Shown: positions 8,965 to 17,583, counted from the first letter of the stretch. The stretch: DNA of 36,194 bases from CAZFHZ01 sp964519015 (GCA_964519015.1 CAZFHZ010000024.1:1-36194); one strand, 5' to 3'. A program made the numbers and translations. The notes: generated from the letters alone by a model not told the origin.

Positions 8965-9291
8965 TCTCAGAGAGATCCGACCAGCGCATTCCCGTCCTGC
9001 ATCCCGGACGGGCGGATGCCGTCCAGGGGGTCATTGTTGTATATGGTATCGCCGAATAGAACGATCACAACCGACCGCTCTTTCGCCATGCCGGTCGATA
9101 CAGTGATGATGACGAGGAACCTCCTTCAAAACCGGAATCCTTATACCACGGGGAGGCAGCTACTGTAAAGGAACCGCGACTCCCGAAGGGAGGGAAGTGG
9201 AATTTCGACTGACCTCGACCGGCAACATCAGGTAGTATCGGTGGTCAGGTGTCGTCTGGTACGGGATATCTTCTCAACAGGGGGGAAGAGT
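8965..9291. promoter_or_regulatory. Divergent intergenic region upstream of the Mo-hydroxylase operon and an orphan lipoprotein
   Basis: No gene is supported in these 327 bases. On the minus strand a candidate promoter for the Mo-hydroxylase operon is TTGTGA (9065-9070) and TACCAT (9043-9048) with a 16-base spacer; each box matches the sigma-70 consensus at four of six positions. The resulting leader of about 70 bases includes an inverted repeat (GGACGG facing CCGTCC, about 9006-9024) that could be a hairpin or operator. An AGGGGGGA at 9279-9286 is the ribosome-binding site of the plus-strand lipoprotein. All promoter assignments are by eye. Confidence 0.35.
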
Positions 9292-9969
9292 GTGATTAAT
9301 CATATGTGGAACCGGATACGGCCGCTGCTGCTCCTCTTTGGAGCCGTCTCCCTGATGGGCTGCTCGAAGAACGGTAGCCTGGTCATCTCGAACGAGTCCA
9401 GCGGTGTCCTCATCTTGTCCATAACGGGCATCGACGCCACGCTCGATCCCGGCGAAGAGGAGAGCCGGAGCTGGAAGATGTCCAGCACGATCTTTTCCAA
9501 GGAGACCAAGAAGGTGGGGGTCGAGGGGACGGGGCTGTACGTGTTCTCCTTCGATGAGGAGTACGAGATCACCGCGGGGAGTACCACCCGGGATAATATC
9601 CACGCGGATGGAGGAGCCATCGTCGTCGAGAACGATCACCCCACCCTCTCCCTCGTGGAAGCCTACCTCTCCCCGAGTTCCGACTCCGTCTGGGGAAACA
9701 ACGATCTCACCGGCACCATTACCCCCGGCAGTTCCCGAGTCTGGACGGTGAGCCCCGGGAGTTGGGATGTGCTCATCGTCACCAATCTGGGTTCGGCGTA
9801 TGCGATGTACGGGATCCCGGTCTCGCTCAACGCCTCGCAAGTTCTGACGTTCAGCGCGGCCGAGCGGACCCAGGTCGACCTCGGATTCAGGAAACCCGGG
9901 CCGCCACAGGCAGCGGGAATCAAGGTCACCGTGGACCGGGTACAGGAGTTCCCCCCTCCGAACTTCTAG
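9292..9969 (+). CDS. Predicted lipoprotein of unknown function
   Basis: I do not recognise this protein. It has a short basic N-terminus, a hydrophobic stretch and a lipobox SLMGC, giving a lipidated cysteine at residue 24 from the GTG at 9292 (residue 20 from the ATG at 9304). I prefer the GTG because AGGGGGGA ends five bases before it. The mature part (about 200 residues) is rich in Ser, Thr, Gly and Val, with alternating hydrophobic residues typical of beta-sandwich repeats. Segments around NESSGVLILSITGI and NLGSAYAMYGIPVSL have a similar look, suggesting two related beta domains. It ends in a Pro-rich tail. It stands alone and is followed by a strong hairpin. Confidence 0.8.
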   Translation: MINHMWNRIRPLLLLFGAVSLMGCSKNGSLVISNESSGVLILSITGIDATLDPGEEESRSWKMSSTIFSKETKKVGVEGTGLYVFSFDEEYEITAGSTTRDNIHADGGAIVVENDHPTLSLVEAYLSPSSDSVWGNNDLTGTITPGSSRVWTVSPGSWDVLIVTNLGSAYAMYGIPVSLNASQVLTFSAAERTQVDLGFRKPGPPQAAGIKVTVDRVQEFPPPNF

Positions 9970-9995
9970 GATCGATCATCGACTCGAGTATTGCT

Positions 9996-10031
9996 CGCCG
10001 ACCCCGGGGGATCACTCCCCCGGGGTCGGCG
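9996..10031. terminator. Perfect 15-bp hairpin between convergent genes
   Basis: The left arm at 9996-10010 (CGCCGACCCCGGGGG) is perfectly complementary to the right arm at 10017-10031, with a six-base ATCACT loop. It lies 26 bases after the lipoprotein stop and 39 bases before the stop of the oppositely oriented CsgG-like gene, the position of a bidirectional terminator. Neither side has a T-tract, so it is not a textbook intrinsic terminator; it may instead stabilise both 3' ends. Confidence 0.65.
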
Positions 10032-10070
10032 GTTCGGACGGTCCAGCGGGAGCCGGCGGTCGCCGCCCCC

Positions 10071-11342
10071 TCAGGGGAGAAGTTTCACCGGTCGGTAGGT
10101 GAACGTCAGATACAGGCCGACCCGGCTGGAGGACCAGGTGGGACCGTTGTCCGGATCCTGCATCGACCCCACGTAGAGTTGGGTCGCCAGGCCGAGACTG
10201 GTAGCTCGAGACAGGGAGATGTCGAAGCCGCAGCCCAGATTCAGCCCGGCCCCGTTGTCCGTCGCCGCCTCCTCACCCCCTGCCATACTCGAGGTGTCCA
10301 GACTCAGGCCGGCCATCACCAGTGAGGCGGAGACGTAGAACTTGTCGGGACTCAGATACCAGGCCATGCCTACTCCCGCTCCTGCAATCCCGAAGGTCAC
10401 CTCCGCCGGTGTGTCCAGGTCTATCCCCGCGACATTCATGGTCGGTCCGCTCACCACGTCGGAGAACACGTTCACGAACACGACCGCCCGGGAACCGAGG
10501 TAGCGTCCGACACCGATCGAGAAGGCGGTACTGCTGCCCGAGAGGGCCAGGTCGATACCGGTCTCGGTCGTCGTGGAGGAAGCGAGGCCACCTCCACCCA
10601 GCGCCGTCTGAATCCAGAGGCCGCGCGTGAACTGCGGCCGACCGGTCATCTGAGGTCCGGGTTCTTCCCGCGCGGGTGTCCGTGGTGTTTCCGGTTGCGG
10701 CTGTGCGGCTGCGGGGGGTGCCTGTTGCTGAGCTCGTCCCAACTGCTGGCGGACCGCGTCCGCCAGTTGCCGAGCCACCTCCTGGGTCGAAGTGGTCAGA
10801 ACCACCCCCATGCCGCCGGTCACATCCTTCACGGCCGAAAAGAGAATCTGGGTCGTGTTGATATCGATGATACGCACCTGCAGAGCGTAGATATCCGCGA
10901 CCTTGTCGACACTCCCGGCGACCATCTGCTGAGCGCCGAGGATCTTGCCGACCTGGATCGCACACTCATCGCTGGACGTGCAGGCACCGCTGAGCTGGAA
11001 GCCCATCTCCGCCATGATGGACTCCATTTTATTGCGTTCAACCACGTTGAAGATGTCCTCCAGCGACAGATAGTGCCGGAGACGCTCCGAGATGCTGCGG
11101 GCTTCGTTCTCGTCGACGTTCCGGGCGGCCAGGTCGATCACGCCGATCACAACCTTCCCCTGCCCGACGGGTTCCTGGGGTGGGGCGGGGCTGAGGGCGG
11201 AGACGCCCTGGATTGGGAGGAGCAGGATGACGAGCGCCAGGGTTACGAGGGATCCGATGCAGCCGGAATGGAGTTCGGCTATCTCCCGTACACCGGGGCG
11301 GATCCTCCGGATGGCCGGAGTCAATACACAGAGCCCTTTCAT
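10071..11342 (-). CDS. CsgG-like domain protein with C-terminal outer-membrane barrel-like half
   Basis: The 423-residue protein has an N-terminal export segment (hydrophobic 30-48). Residues about 63-200 form a CsgG-like domain as found in curli-secretion and LpoB-related proteins, including a CTSSDEC pair (Cys121, Cys127) and the pattern KILGAQQMVAGSV followed by YALQVRIIDI. A low-complexity Gln/Pro/Ala linker (203-232) leads to a C-terminal half of alternating Gly/aromatic and hydrophobic residues ending in FTYRPV, which reads as a small outer-membrane beta-barrel. A GGAGGTGAGG lies just upstream of the ATG at 11342. The likely location is the outer membrane with the CsgG part in the periplasm. 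The assigned domains are seen; the role is unknown. Confidence 0.8.
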   Translation of the reverse strand: MKGLCVLTPAIRRIRPGVREIAELHSGCIGSLVTLALVILLLPIQGVSALSPAPPQEPVGQGKVVIGVIDLAARNVDENEARSISERLRHYLSLEDIFNVVERNKMESIMAEMGFQLSGACTSSDECAIQVGKILGAQQMVAGSVDKVADIYALQVRIIDINTTQILFSAVKDVTGGMGVVLTTSTQEVARQLADAVRQQLGRAQQQAPPAAAQPQPETPRTPAREEPGPQMTGRPQFTRGLWIQTALGGGGLASSTTTETGIDLALSGSSTAFSIGVGRYLGSRAVVFVNVFSDVVSGPTMNVAGIDLDTPAEVTFGIAGAGVGMAWYLSPDKFYVSASLVMAGLSLDTSSMAGGEEAATDNGAGLNLGCGFDISLSRATSLGLATQLYVGSMQDPDNGPTWSSSRVGLYLTFTYRPVKLLP

Positions 11343-11521
11343 CAGTACCTCACCTCCGTTGCCTGCAGTCCTTTATGCGCGGATGGGGCGGTTGACGGCG
11401 CCGGCAGCCGCCTGGAGACCACCGCGTCCCATGATACGCTGTCCGTCCGACCTATCGTTGGATACTAGTCGTATCAAACGGAATCGTCCACCTGCCCTGA
11501 GGTATAGAAGGCTGGCCGGGA

Positions 11522-11540
11522 GCATAAACAGCTTTTATGC
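11522..11540 (+). promoter_or_regulatory. Hairpin 1 of a tandem pair in a 5' leader
   Basis: GCATAAA (11522-11528) and TTTATGC (11534-11540) are perfectly complementary around a five-base CAGCT loop. The AT-rich stem stands out in GC-rich surroundings. It is three bases upstream of a second perfect hairpin and 107 bases upstream of the start at 11647. It may be part of a structured leader or a protein-binding dyad; I do not recognise a known riboswitch class. Confidence 0.5.
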
Positions 11541-11543
11541 AAG

Positions 11544-11569
11544 GGCCGTCCTACCGGTAAAGGACGGCC
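11544..11569 (+). promoter_or_regulatory. Hairpin 2 of a tandem pair in a 5' leader
   Basis: GGCCGTCCT (11544-11552) pairs perfectly with AGGACGGCC (11561-11569) around an eight-base loop ACCGGTAA. A pyrimidine-rich run (about 11583-11592) follows but not directly, so a terminator or attenuator is possible but not clear. Together with the preceding hairpin it forms a 48-base structured block upstream of the secreted protein gene. Confidence 0.5.
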
Positions 11570-11646
11570 TCTGCCTATCGCTCTTTCCCCCCGAGCCGGC
11601 CGGCCCGAACCGATGCAAGCTGACCATCCCTGACAGGAGAAGCACG

Positions 11647-12297
11647 ATGCGACTCCCTGTTCGGAAGTTACTGCTGCCGCTCCCGTTCGTCCTCGTTCTC
11701 GCACTCTCACTTCCCGTCTTCGGCCAGGGAACCACCGGCACCATCCGGGGCACGGTCTCCGACGCCGACACCGGCCAGCCGATCGCGGCCGTCAACCTGG
11801 TGTTGCTCAACTCCGATGGGAGCATCACCCGGTACGGATCGTTCAGCGGAGCGGACGGCTCCTACACGACCATCAACGTCCCCCCCGGGCGCTATAACCT
11901 GCGGGCGGCCATGCTCGGCTATAAGACCTACGAGGTGACGGGGCTGCTTGTGACGGTCGGGGTCACCACCAGCCACAACTTCCGGCTGGAGAAGATGTCG
12001 AGCGGGGTGATCCACGGTGTGATCAGCGCCGAGGGGCGGACGGAACCGTTGACCGAGGCGATTGTGCTGCTGCTGGACACCGAGGGGCGACCCACTCCAT
12101 ACCGGGTGGTGAGCAGGGAGGGAGGCGTGTACGTGCTCCCGAATCTCCCCCCGGGGCGTTACGCCCTTCAGGTCTCCCGCGACGGGTACTACACGGTGGA
12201 GATCAAGGAGTTGGAGATCCGGACCGGTTCCACGGTACCGCTCAATATCCTGCTCAACCCGAAGGTGACCACCGGGAGGGTGCCGCCTCCCCGCTGA
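11647..12297 (+). CDS. Secreted protein with two carboxypeptidase-regulatory-like domains
   Basis: This 216-residue protein starts at the ATG at 11647, which has AGGAGA eight to thirteen bases upstream and gives a clean signal peptide ending near LPVFGQG. Two copies of the carboxypeptidase-regulatory-like (Cna-B-like) beta-sandwich follow. The first runs from about 35 to 117 (opening GTIRGTVSDADTGQPI, closing PGRYNLRAAMLGYKTY). The second runs from about 120 to 205 (opening GVIHGVISAEGR, closing PGRYALQVSRDGYYTV). In this group such domains usually precede a TonB-dependent receptor, but here the protein ends after the second domain, so it is a stand-alone periplasmic or surface protein. A binding or structural role is likely; no enzyme motif is present. 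Confidence 0.88.
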   Translation: MRLPVRKLLLPLPFVLVLALSLPVFGQGTTGTIRGTVSDADTGQPIAAVNLVLLNSDGSITRYGSFSGADGSYTTINVPPGRYNLRAAMLGYKTYEVTGLLVTVGVTTSHNFRLEKMSSGVIHGVISAEGRTEPLTEAIVLLLDTEGRPTPYRVVSREGGVYVLPNLPPGRYALQVSRDGYYTVEIKELEIRTGSTVPLNILLNPKVTTGRVPPPR

Positions 12298-12391
12298 TCC
12301 TGGGGCGCGGTTGCCGGTAGCGGTCCAGCAAAGGTGTCCGCGAATGATGCGGAGGGCCTCACGGCGCATCCAGCAGGAGGTGTGACTAACC

Positions 12392-13645
12392 ATGAAGGGT
12401 CCGACCCGCCTGATCCCGTCGCTCCTCCTCCTGCTGCTGACCGGCTGCTCGGGCCGGGGCGGGAATCCTGCTCACGAGTTCGTCACTCTGGCCGAGGAAG
12501 GGGTGCCCACGGCGGTGAACCGGGGGGGGCCCCGGTACACCGAACCCCTCTTCCACTTCGAAGAGGTCATGGAACTCCGGGAAGATCCGGCGAACGAAGC
12601 CTCCCTCCTCTACGACCCGCGCGGCTTCATCCAGGACGAGAGCGGCAACTTCTTCGTCATCGACGCCGGCAACAACCGGATCGCCCTCTTCGATCCCTCC
12701 GGCGCTTTCGTCCGGGGGATCGGGCGGGCGGGGCAGGGCCCGGGGGAATTCCAGTACATCGGGGAAGTGCAGGTCGTTCGGGGCATCCTCCAGGTCCTGG
12801 ACCATCGCAGTAATCAGCTGAGTCGCTTCCGGACCGACGGCACCCTCCTGGAGGTGATCTCCATGGGCACGATCCGGACCGACCTGGGACTCCGCTCCCT
12901 CCACAGTGCCCTGGTCACGGGAGAGGGAGGACTGGTCCTGACCGCGCAACAGGATATCCGTGATCCCGACTTCCAGATCGCCCGTCAGCGGGTGGTCGTC
13001 CTGGATGCCGAACGGCGTCTGCTCTGGGAAACCGCCACCCCTGAATTCAAGCTGGTGGTCTGGGCCGTCTTCAGGGGAGTACGAGGCCTCGGGGCACCTC
13101 TGCCCTTCTCCCCGATGGGATGGATCGGGGTCAGGCCGGACCAGGGCATCCTGGTCAGCCCCGGGGATGCCCCGGTCCTGACACGCTACGACCTGGACGG
13201 CACCCCACGGCTGCGCATCCGGATGGAACAGGAGCCCCGTCCCTTCACGGCCGCCGACCGCTCCCGCGTCACCGAGGACTACGACCGGCGGATCGCCGAG
13301 GCCTCGGGCGTGTCGGCGGAGCAGTTCCGGGCTTGGAAGGAAGCCCTCATCTTCCCGGAGTACTGGCCGTGGTGGGGGAGCGCGGGCCTGGATGATGCCG
13401 GCTTCATCTGGCTGGGCATGGAGGAGCATGAGGCCGACCGTGAGGCGGCCGGCGGCGGGACCCTCTATCAGGTGCTCGATCCTCGCGGAGAATACCTGGG
13501 GGAGGTCCGGGCCCCGCCCCTCCGCTTCAGCCGGTTCAGCCGGGGGCGTCTGCTCGGCCAGCGGAGGGATCCGGACACGGAGGCCGAACACCTGGTCGTC
13601 TTCCGGATCGTGCCGGCGGTGGCCGGTCTCACCTATCCTGACTGA
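12392..13645 (+). CDS. 6-bladed beta-propeller lipoprotein
   Basis: The 417-residue protein has an export signal with a lipobox LLLTGC (lipid-modified Cys19) and a strong AGGAGGTG at 12375-12382. Residues about 60-400 carry propeller-blade repeats: the NHL-like signature FFVIDAGNNRIALFDPSG and the next-blade segments GRAGQGPGEFQYIGEV and LQVLDHRSNQLSRF are typical of the 6-bladed beta-propeller family (PF17170 type). Such proteins are abundant in Bacteroidota and Gemmatimonadota and are thought to bind ligands or partner proteins at the outer membrane. It is transcribed in the same direction as the preceding gene, 94 bases downstream. No catalytic residues are recognisable. Confidence 0.87.
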   Translation: MKGPTRLIPSLLLLLLTGCSGRGGNPAHEFVTLAEEGVPTAVNRGGPRYTEPLFHFEEVMELREDPANEASLLYDPRGFIQDESGNFFVIDAGNNRIALFDPSGAFVRGIGRAGQGPGEFQYIGEVQVVRGILQVLDHRSNQLSRFRTDGTLLEVISMGTIRTDLGLRSLHSALVTGEGGLVLTAQQDIRDPDFQIARQRVVVLDAERRLLWETATPEFKLVVWAVFRGVRGLGAPLPFSPMGWIGVRPDQGILVSPGDAPVLTRYDLDGTPRLRIRMEQEPRPFTAADRSRVTEDYDRRIAEASGVSAEQFRAWKEALIFPEYWPWWGSAGLDDAGFIWLGMEEHEADREAAGGGTLYQVLDPRGEYLGEVRAPPLRFSRFSRGRLLGQRRDPDTEAEHLVVFRIVPAVAGLTYPD

Positions 13646-13689
13646 ACCCGGTTTCCCGGGGTGCCCGCCGTCGGGTATCGTGACGACTG

Positions 13690-15318
13690 ATGCCCCAACT
13701 CGCTGAATCCATGGCCCACCGGCGGCGCCCGCCCCGGCCGGGGTCGGCCCGTCACCGGTGGTGCCAGATCCTCATCGGGGCCGCTCTCCTGGCGGGCTGC
13801 GGGCATAATCCGAGCGCTCCCGTCTACGGCCCGCCGGCACGGATCGTCGTGCTCACCGGAGGCGATCAGACGGCGGTCGCCGGCACCGAACTGGCCTCAC
13901 CCCAGGTCCGGGTGGTGGATGCCGCCTCCCGGGCGGTCCCCGGCATCACCGTGCACTGGACGATCACGGTCGGCGACGGGACGGTCGAGCCGGCCTCGTC
14001 GGTGACCAACGGGGTCGGGATCGTACAGGCCCGCTGGACGCTGGGACCGACGGTCGGCCAGCACGTGCTCCGGATCGCAGTGGCGGGGATCGAACCGCTG
14101 CTGTTGCAGGCCGTGGCCACGGCGGGAGCGCCGGTGAGCCTCGAGAAGGTCCTCGGGGACGAGCAGGTCGCGACCGTTGCGACCCGGCTGCCGCTCACTC
14201 CGACCGTCCTCCTGCGGGATGCACTCGGGAATCCCTGTGCGGACCTCCTGGTCTGGTTCCAGGTTGCGGTGGGGGGAGGCTGGGTGGCCGACCGCTCCCT
14301 CCGGTCTGATGCGAACGGCCGGGTGCGCGCCACCTGGTATCTCGGTCCCACCTCCGGTGTGACCAACGTGCTCCGGGTCGCCTGCGGCGATCTGGTGACC
14401 GAGTTCACGGCCGAGGCGCTGGCGCTGCTGCCGGGCGAGGTCCACTACGGCCGTAACGATTACATCGAGTACGTGGTCGGGGATCTGCCGCTGGTACTGA
14501 GTGCTCCCCATGGGGGCTATCTCTTCCCGACCGATATCGAAGACCGCACCTGGGGCACGACGGGCCGGGACACCAATACCCAGGAGACCGCCCGGGCGAT
14601 CAGCGACGCCTTCGCCGAACGGTTCAGCGGCGGTCGCCCCCATATCATCATCTGCCACCTGGCCCGGATCAAACTGGACGCCAACCGTGAGATCGTGGAG
14701 GCCGCCCAGGGGCACCGCTATGCGGAATGGGCCTGGTTTGAGTACCACCGCTTCATCGATGCCGCCGAGGCGGCGGTGGAGGCCGCCTACGGCCGCGGCT
14801 TCTACATCGACCTGCACGGGCACGGTCATCCCATCGCCCGCCTGGAACTGGGCTATCTGCTCGGTGGCACCGACCTGGGGCAGCCCGATGCGGTCCTCGA
14901 CGGCGCCTCCTATGTCGACAAGTGCTCGATCCGGACCCTGGCCTTGACCTCGCCGCTGACGCTCTCCGAACTGCTCCGCGGCACCTTCAGTCTGGGCACT
15001 TATCTGGAAACCGCCGGCATCCCGGCCGTGCCCAGCACGCCGCAACCGAACCCGGCGGGAGAACCGTTCTACTCCGCCGGCTACAACACCGAACGCCACG
15101 GCTCCCGGGACGGCGGCGTCATCGACGGCGTGCAGATCGAGCTGTACTACCCCGGCATCCGGGACACTGCTGCCAACCGTCTGGCCTTCGGCCGTATCCT
15201 GGCCGAGGTGATGGAGGACTACCTCAGTATCCACTACGGCCTGGTGCTATCCTTCTCCACCGGTGCCGCCACCTCCCTGCCGGTCCCGCTCTCCGGAGGG
15301 GGGCACACGCCATGGTGA
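13690..15318 (+). CDS. Lipoprotein with two Ig-like repeats and an N-formylglutamate amidohydrolase-like domain
   Basis: This is a 542-residue protein. A basic N-terminus, a hydrophobic core and the lipobox LLAGC (Cys37) point to an outer-membrane lipoprotein. Residues about 52-148 and 150-245 are two bacterial Ig-like domains; both have the pattern of a Trp or Tyr strand followed by GPT and a strand beginning VLR. From about 255 comes a hydrolase domain resembling N-formylglutamate amidohydrolase, a zinc carboxypeptidase-like fold, with candidate metal or catalytic residues His274 in APHGG, Asp374-His376 in DLHGHGH and Glu484 in QIELYYPG. A later ATG at 13711 is an alternative start. The stop overlaps the GH31 start, so the two are probably co-expressed. 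The substrate is unknown; an amide or peptide-like cell-surface substrate is inferred. Confidence 0.83.
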   Translation: MPQLAESMAHRRRPPRPGSARHRWCQILIGAALLAGCGHNPSAPVYGPPARIVVLTGGDQTAVAGTELASPQVRVVDAASRAVPGITVHWTITVGDGTVEPASSVTNGVGIVQARWTLGPTVGQHVLRIAVAGIEPLLLQAVATAGAPVSLEKVLGDEQVATVATRLPLTPTVLLRDALGNPCADLLVWFQVAVGGGWVADRSLRSDANGRVRATWYLGPTSGVTNVLRVACGDLVTEFTAEALALLPGEVHYGRNDYIEYVVGDLPLVLSAPHGGYLFPTDIEDRTWGTTGRDTNTQETARAISDAFAERFSGGRPHIIICHLARIKLDANREIVEAAQGHRYAEWAWFEYHRFIDAAEAAVEAAYGRGFYIDLHGHGHPIARLELGYLLGGTDLGQPDAVLDGASYVDKCSIRTLALTSPLTLSELLRGTFSLGTYLETAGIPAVPSTPQPNPAGEPFYSAGYNTERHGSRDGGVIDGVQIELYYPGIRDTAANRLAFGRILAEVMEDYLSIHYGLVLSFSTGAATSLPVPLSGGGHTPW

Positions 15319-17516
15319 CCGCATCCGGACGCCCCCGATGGAGGTCCGGCCGGCCGCTCCCGGCCCTCCTGTTGCCGTGGCTGCTCTGCCTCCCGCACCC
15401 GGCCCGCGCCCAGACGGTCGTTCGGCTGGCCGAGGGGGTGGTGCGCTTCGATCGTGACACGGCCGCCCGCTCGCAGGCCGTCCCCTCCTTCTCCTTCGCG
15501 GACCCGCGGCGCCGGGAGGTGTCCGGTCCCGAGGTCGGAGCCGAGACCTGGCCGGTCCGGCCGCTCTTCGAACGGACGGCCGAGGGCGGCCAGCAGGTGC
15601 GCATCACGCTGGCACCCGGTACCTCCCTCTACGGCACGGGTGAGGTCTTCGGGCCCCTGGAGCGCACCGGAACGGTGGTCCGGACCTGGAACACCGATGC
15701 GTTCGCCTACGGACCCCGCAGCCCTTCCCTCTACCAGTCCCATCCCTGGGTCCTGGCGGTGGGTCCGGATGGGCGCAGCCTGGGGCTGCTGGCCGACACC
15801 ACTTACCGCTGCGACATCGACCTGACCGAAGGGGTGTGCTTCAGCGCCCCCGGACCGGCCTTCCCTCTGGTGGTGATCGAAGGGGAAGAGCCCGACCAGG
15901 TACTGGAACGGCTGACCGGACTCATCGGCCGTATCCCCATGCCTCCCCTGTGGGCACTCGGCTACCACCAGTGCCGCTACTCGTACGTTCCAGAGGCGCG
16001 GGTGCGCGAGGTCGCCGCCGGGTTCCGCGAACGGGACATCCCCTGCGATGTGATCTGGCTGGATATCGACTACATGGACGGCTATCGGGTCTTCACCTTC
16101 GACCCGGAGGGTTTCCCCGACCCGGCCGCGCTCGACCGCGACCTGAAGGAGCAGGGCTTCCACACGGTCTGGATGATCGATCCCGGGATCAAGGCCGAGC
16201 CGGGCTACACCGTCTACGACTCCGGCACGGCGCTGGACGCCTGGGTGGTGGGGGCCGACGGGAGCACACCCTGGCAGGGGAAGGTGTGGCCGGGGCTGTG
16301 CGTTTTCCCCGACTTCACCCGGGGAGTGGTACGCTCCTGGTGGTCCGGACTCTATGCCGACTTTCTGGCGATCGGAGTGGACGGCATCTGGAACGACATG
16401 AACGAACCGGCGGTCTTCGAAGTCCCGTCCAAGACCATGCCGGAGGACAACCTCCACCGGGCCGATCCCGAGCTGGGGGGACCGGCGACCCACGACCGGT
16501 TCCACAACGTCTACGGGATGCTCATGGTGCGGGCCACCCGGGAGGGGCTCCTGGCCGCCCGGCCGGACGAGCGCCCCTTCGTGCTCTCGCGGGCCAATTT
16601 CCTGGGGGGACAGCGCTACGCGGCCACCTGGACCGGGGACAACGTGGCCGACTCCCGTCACCTCGAGGCCTCGGTGCCGATGGTCCTCAACCTGGGACTG
16701 TCCGGCCAGCCCTTCACCGGACCCGACATCGGGGGCTTCGTGGGCAACGGCACGCCGGAACTCTTCGCCGAGTGGATCGGGGTGGGGGCGCTGCTCCCCT
16801 TCGCCCGCGGGCACACCGCCAAGGGGAACGTCGACAAGGAACCGTGGGCCTTCGGCCCCGAGGTCGAAGCCACCAGCCGGCTGGCGCTCCAGCGCCGCTA
16901 CCGCCTCCTTCCTTATCTCTATACGCTTTTTCACGAGGCGGCCGATACGGGGCAGCCGGTGGTCCGGCCGATCTTCTTCACCGACCCGGCCGATCCGGCG
17001 CTGCGTACCGAGGACGACGCCTTCCTGCTGGGGGGGGACGTGCTGGTCATCCCTCCCTGGGCCGGCCGCGGCGATTCCCCTCCGGTACTCCCGGCCGGGG
17101 AGTGGCGGCCCTTCGAAGTGGTCGAGGGGGCGGGATCGGTCGCGGCGCTGCCGGAGCTCCGCCTGCGCCCGGGCGCCATCCTGCCGGTCGGCCCACTCAT
17201 GGCCTTCACCTCCCAGCAGCTCCTCGATCCGCTCACCCTGATCGTCAATCCCGGCTCTGACGGGCAGGCCGAAGGCACCCTCTACGAGGACGCCGGGGAG
17301 GGACATGCCTGGCTGGGCGGCAACTATCGCCTGACCGGCTACCGGCTGCTCACCGTCGGGGCAGAGCTGGTGCTGACCGCCTCGGGCCGGGAGGGAAACT
17401 GGGGGCGTCCCAGGCGGCGCCTGGTGGTGCGGGTGCTGCTCCCCGACGGCGGCCTGCTGGAGGGGGAGGGAATCGACGGTCAGGTGGTGCGCCTGCGTCT
17501 ACCGCCCCCCCGATAG
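15312..17516 (+). CDS. Secreted GH31 glycosidase (alpha-glucosidase family)
   Basis: This 734-residue protein starts at the ATG at 15312, seven bases inside the preceding gene. From this start it has a clear signal peptide ending near HPARAQ, so it is exported. The GH31 catalytic barrel is intact: nucleophile Asp362 in WNDMNEP and acid/base Asp443 in WTGDN, plus the upstream segments ALGYHQCRYSY and DVIWLDIDYMDGY that form the sugar-binding site. An N-terminal galactose-mutarotase-like domain (about 40-210) and a C-terminal beta region (about 610-734) complete the usual architecture. The family hydrolyses alpha-linked glucosides or xylosides; motifs fit alpha-glucosidase best, but xylosidase or sulfoquinovosidase activity cannot be excluded. 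Confidence 0.93.
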   Translation: MVTASGRPRWRSGRPLPALLLPWLLCLPHPARAQTVVRLAEGVVRFDRDTAARSQAVPSFSFADPRRREVSGPEVGAETWPVRPLFERTAEGGQQVRITLAPGTSLYGTGEVFGPLERTGTVVRTWNTDAFAYGPRSPSLYQSHPWVLAVGPDGRSLGLLADTTYRCDIDLTEGVCFSAPGPAFPLVVIEGEEPDQVLERLTGLIGRIPMPPLWALGYHQCRYSYVPEARVREVAAGFRERDIPCDVIWLDIDYMDGYRVFTFDPEGFPDPAALDRDLKEQGFHTVWMIDPGIKAEPGYTVYDSGTALDAWVVGADGSTPWQGKVWPGLCVFPDFTRGVVRSWWSGLYADFLAIGVDGIWNDMNEPAVFEVPSKTMPEDNLHRADPELGGPATHDRFHNVYGMLMVRATREGLLAARPDERPFVLSRANFLGGQRYAATWTGDNVADSRHLEASVPMVLNLGLSGQPFTGPDIGGFVGNGTPELFAEWIGVGALLPFARGHTAKGNVDKEPWAFGPEVEATSRLALQRRYRLLPYLYTLFHEAADTGQPVVRPIFFTDPADPALRTEDDAFLLGGDVLVIPPWAGRGDSPPVLPAGEWRPFEVVEGAGSVAALPELRLRPGAILPVGPLMAFTSQQLLDPLTLIVNPGSDGQAEGTLYEDAGEGHAWLGGNYRLTGYRLLTVGAELVLTASGREGNWGRPRRRLVVRVLLPDGGLLEGEGIDGQVVRLRLPPPR

Positions 17517-17583
17517 TCCTATCCGACCGAATCCTCGAAGGGGAGCCCCCGGATCACGTGCTGCAGCGAATCGGATCGCGGAG

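Larger units (their letters stand above)
11343..11646. promoter_or_regulatory. Divergent 304-base intergenic region with repeats and hairpins
   Basis: This region separates the CsgG-like gene (minus) from the carboxypeptidase-regulatory-like gene (plus) and has no gene I can support. It contains an inverted repeat GATAC-TAGTC-GTATC at 11461-11475 and two adjacent hairpins at 11522-11569 (listed separately). A TTGATA on the minus strand (11472-11477) is a possible -35 box for the CsgG-like gene, but no good -10 follows. AGGAGA near 11634 is the ribosome-binding site for the gene at 11647. Confidence 0.4.

Noticed and set aside
11092..11646. An N-terminal extension of the carboxypeptidase-regulatory-like protein
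   Set aside because: The frame is open upstream, but only the ATG at 11647 has a ribosome-binding site and a signal peptide directly after it; the extension crosses the hairpins and the start of the divergent gene.
14922..15311. A longer GH31 protein starting inside the preceding gene
   Set aside because: The extension overlaps 400 bases of the amidohydrolase gene and would bury the clear signal peptide that begins at 15312.
15234..17306. A 690-codon minus-strand frame opposite the GH31 enzyme
   Set aside because: The plus strand has the full GH31 active site; the reverse frame has no motif and no ribosome-binding site.
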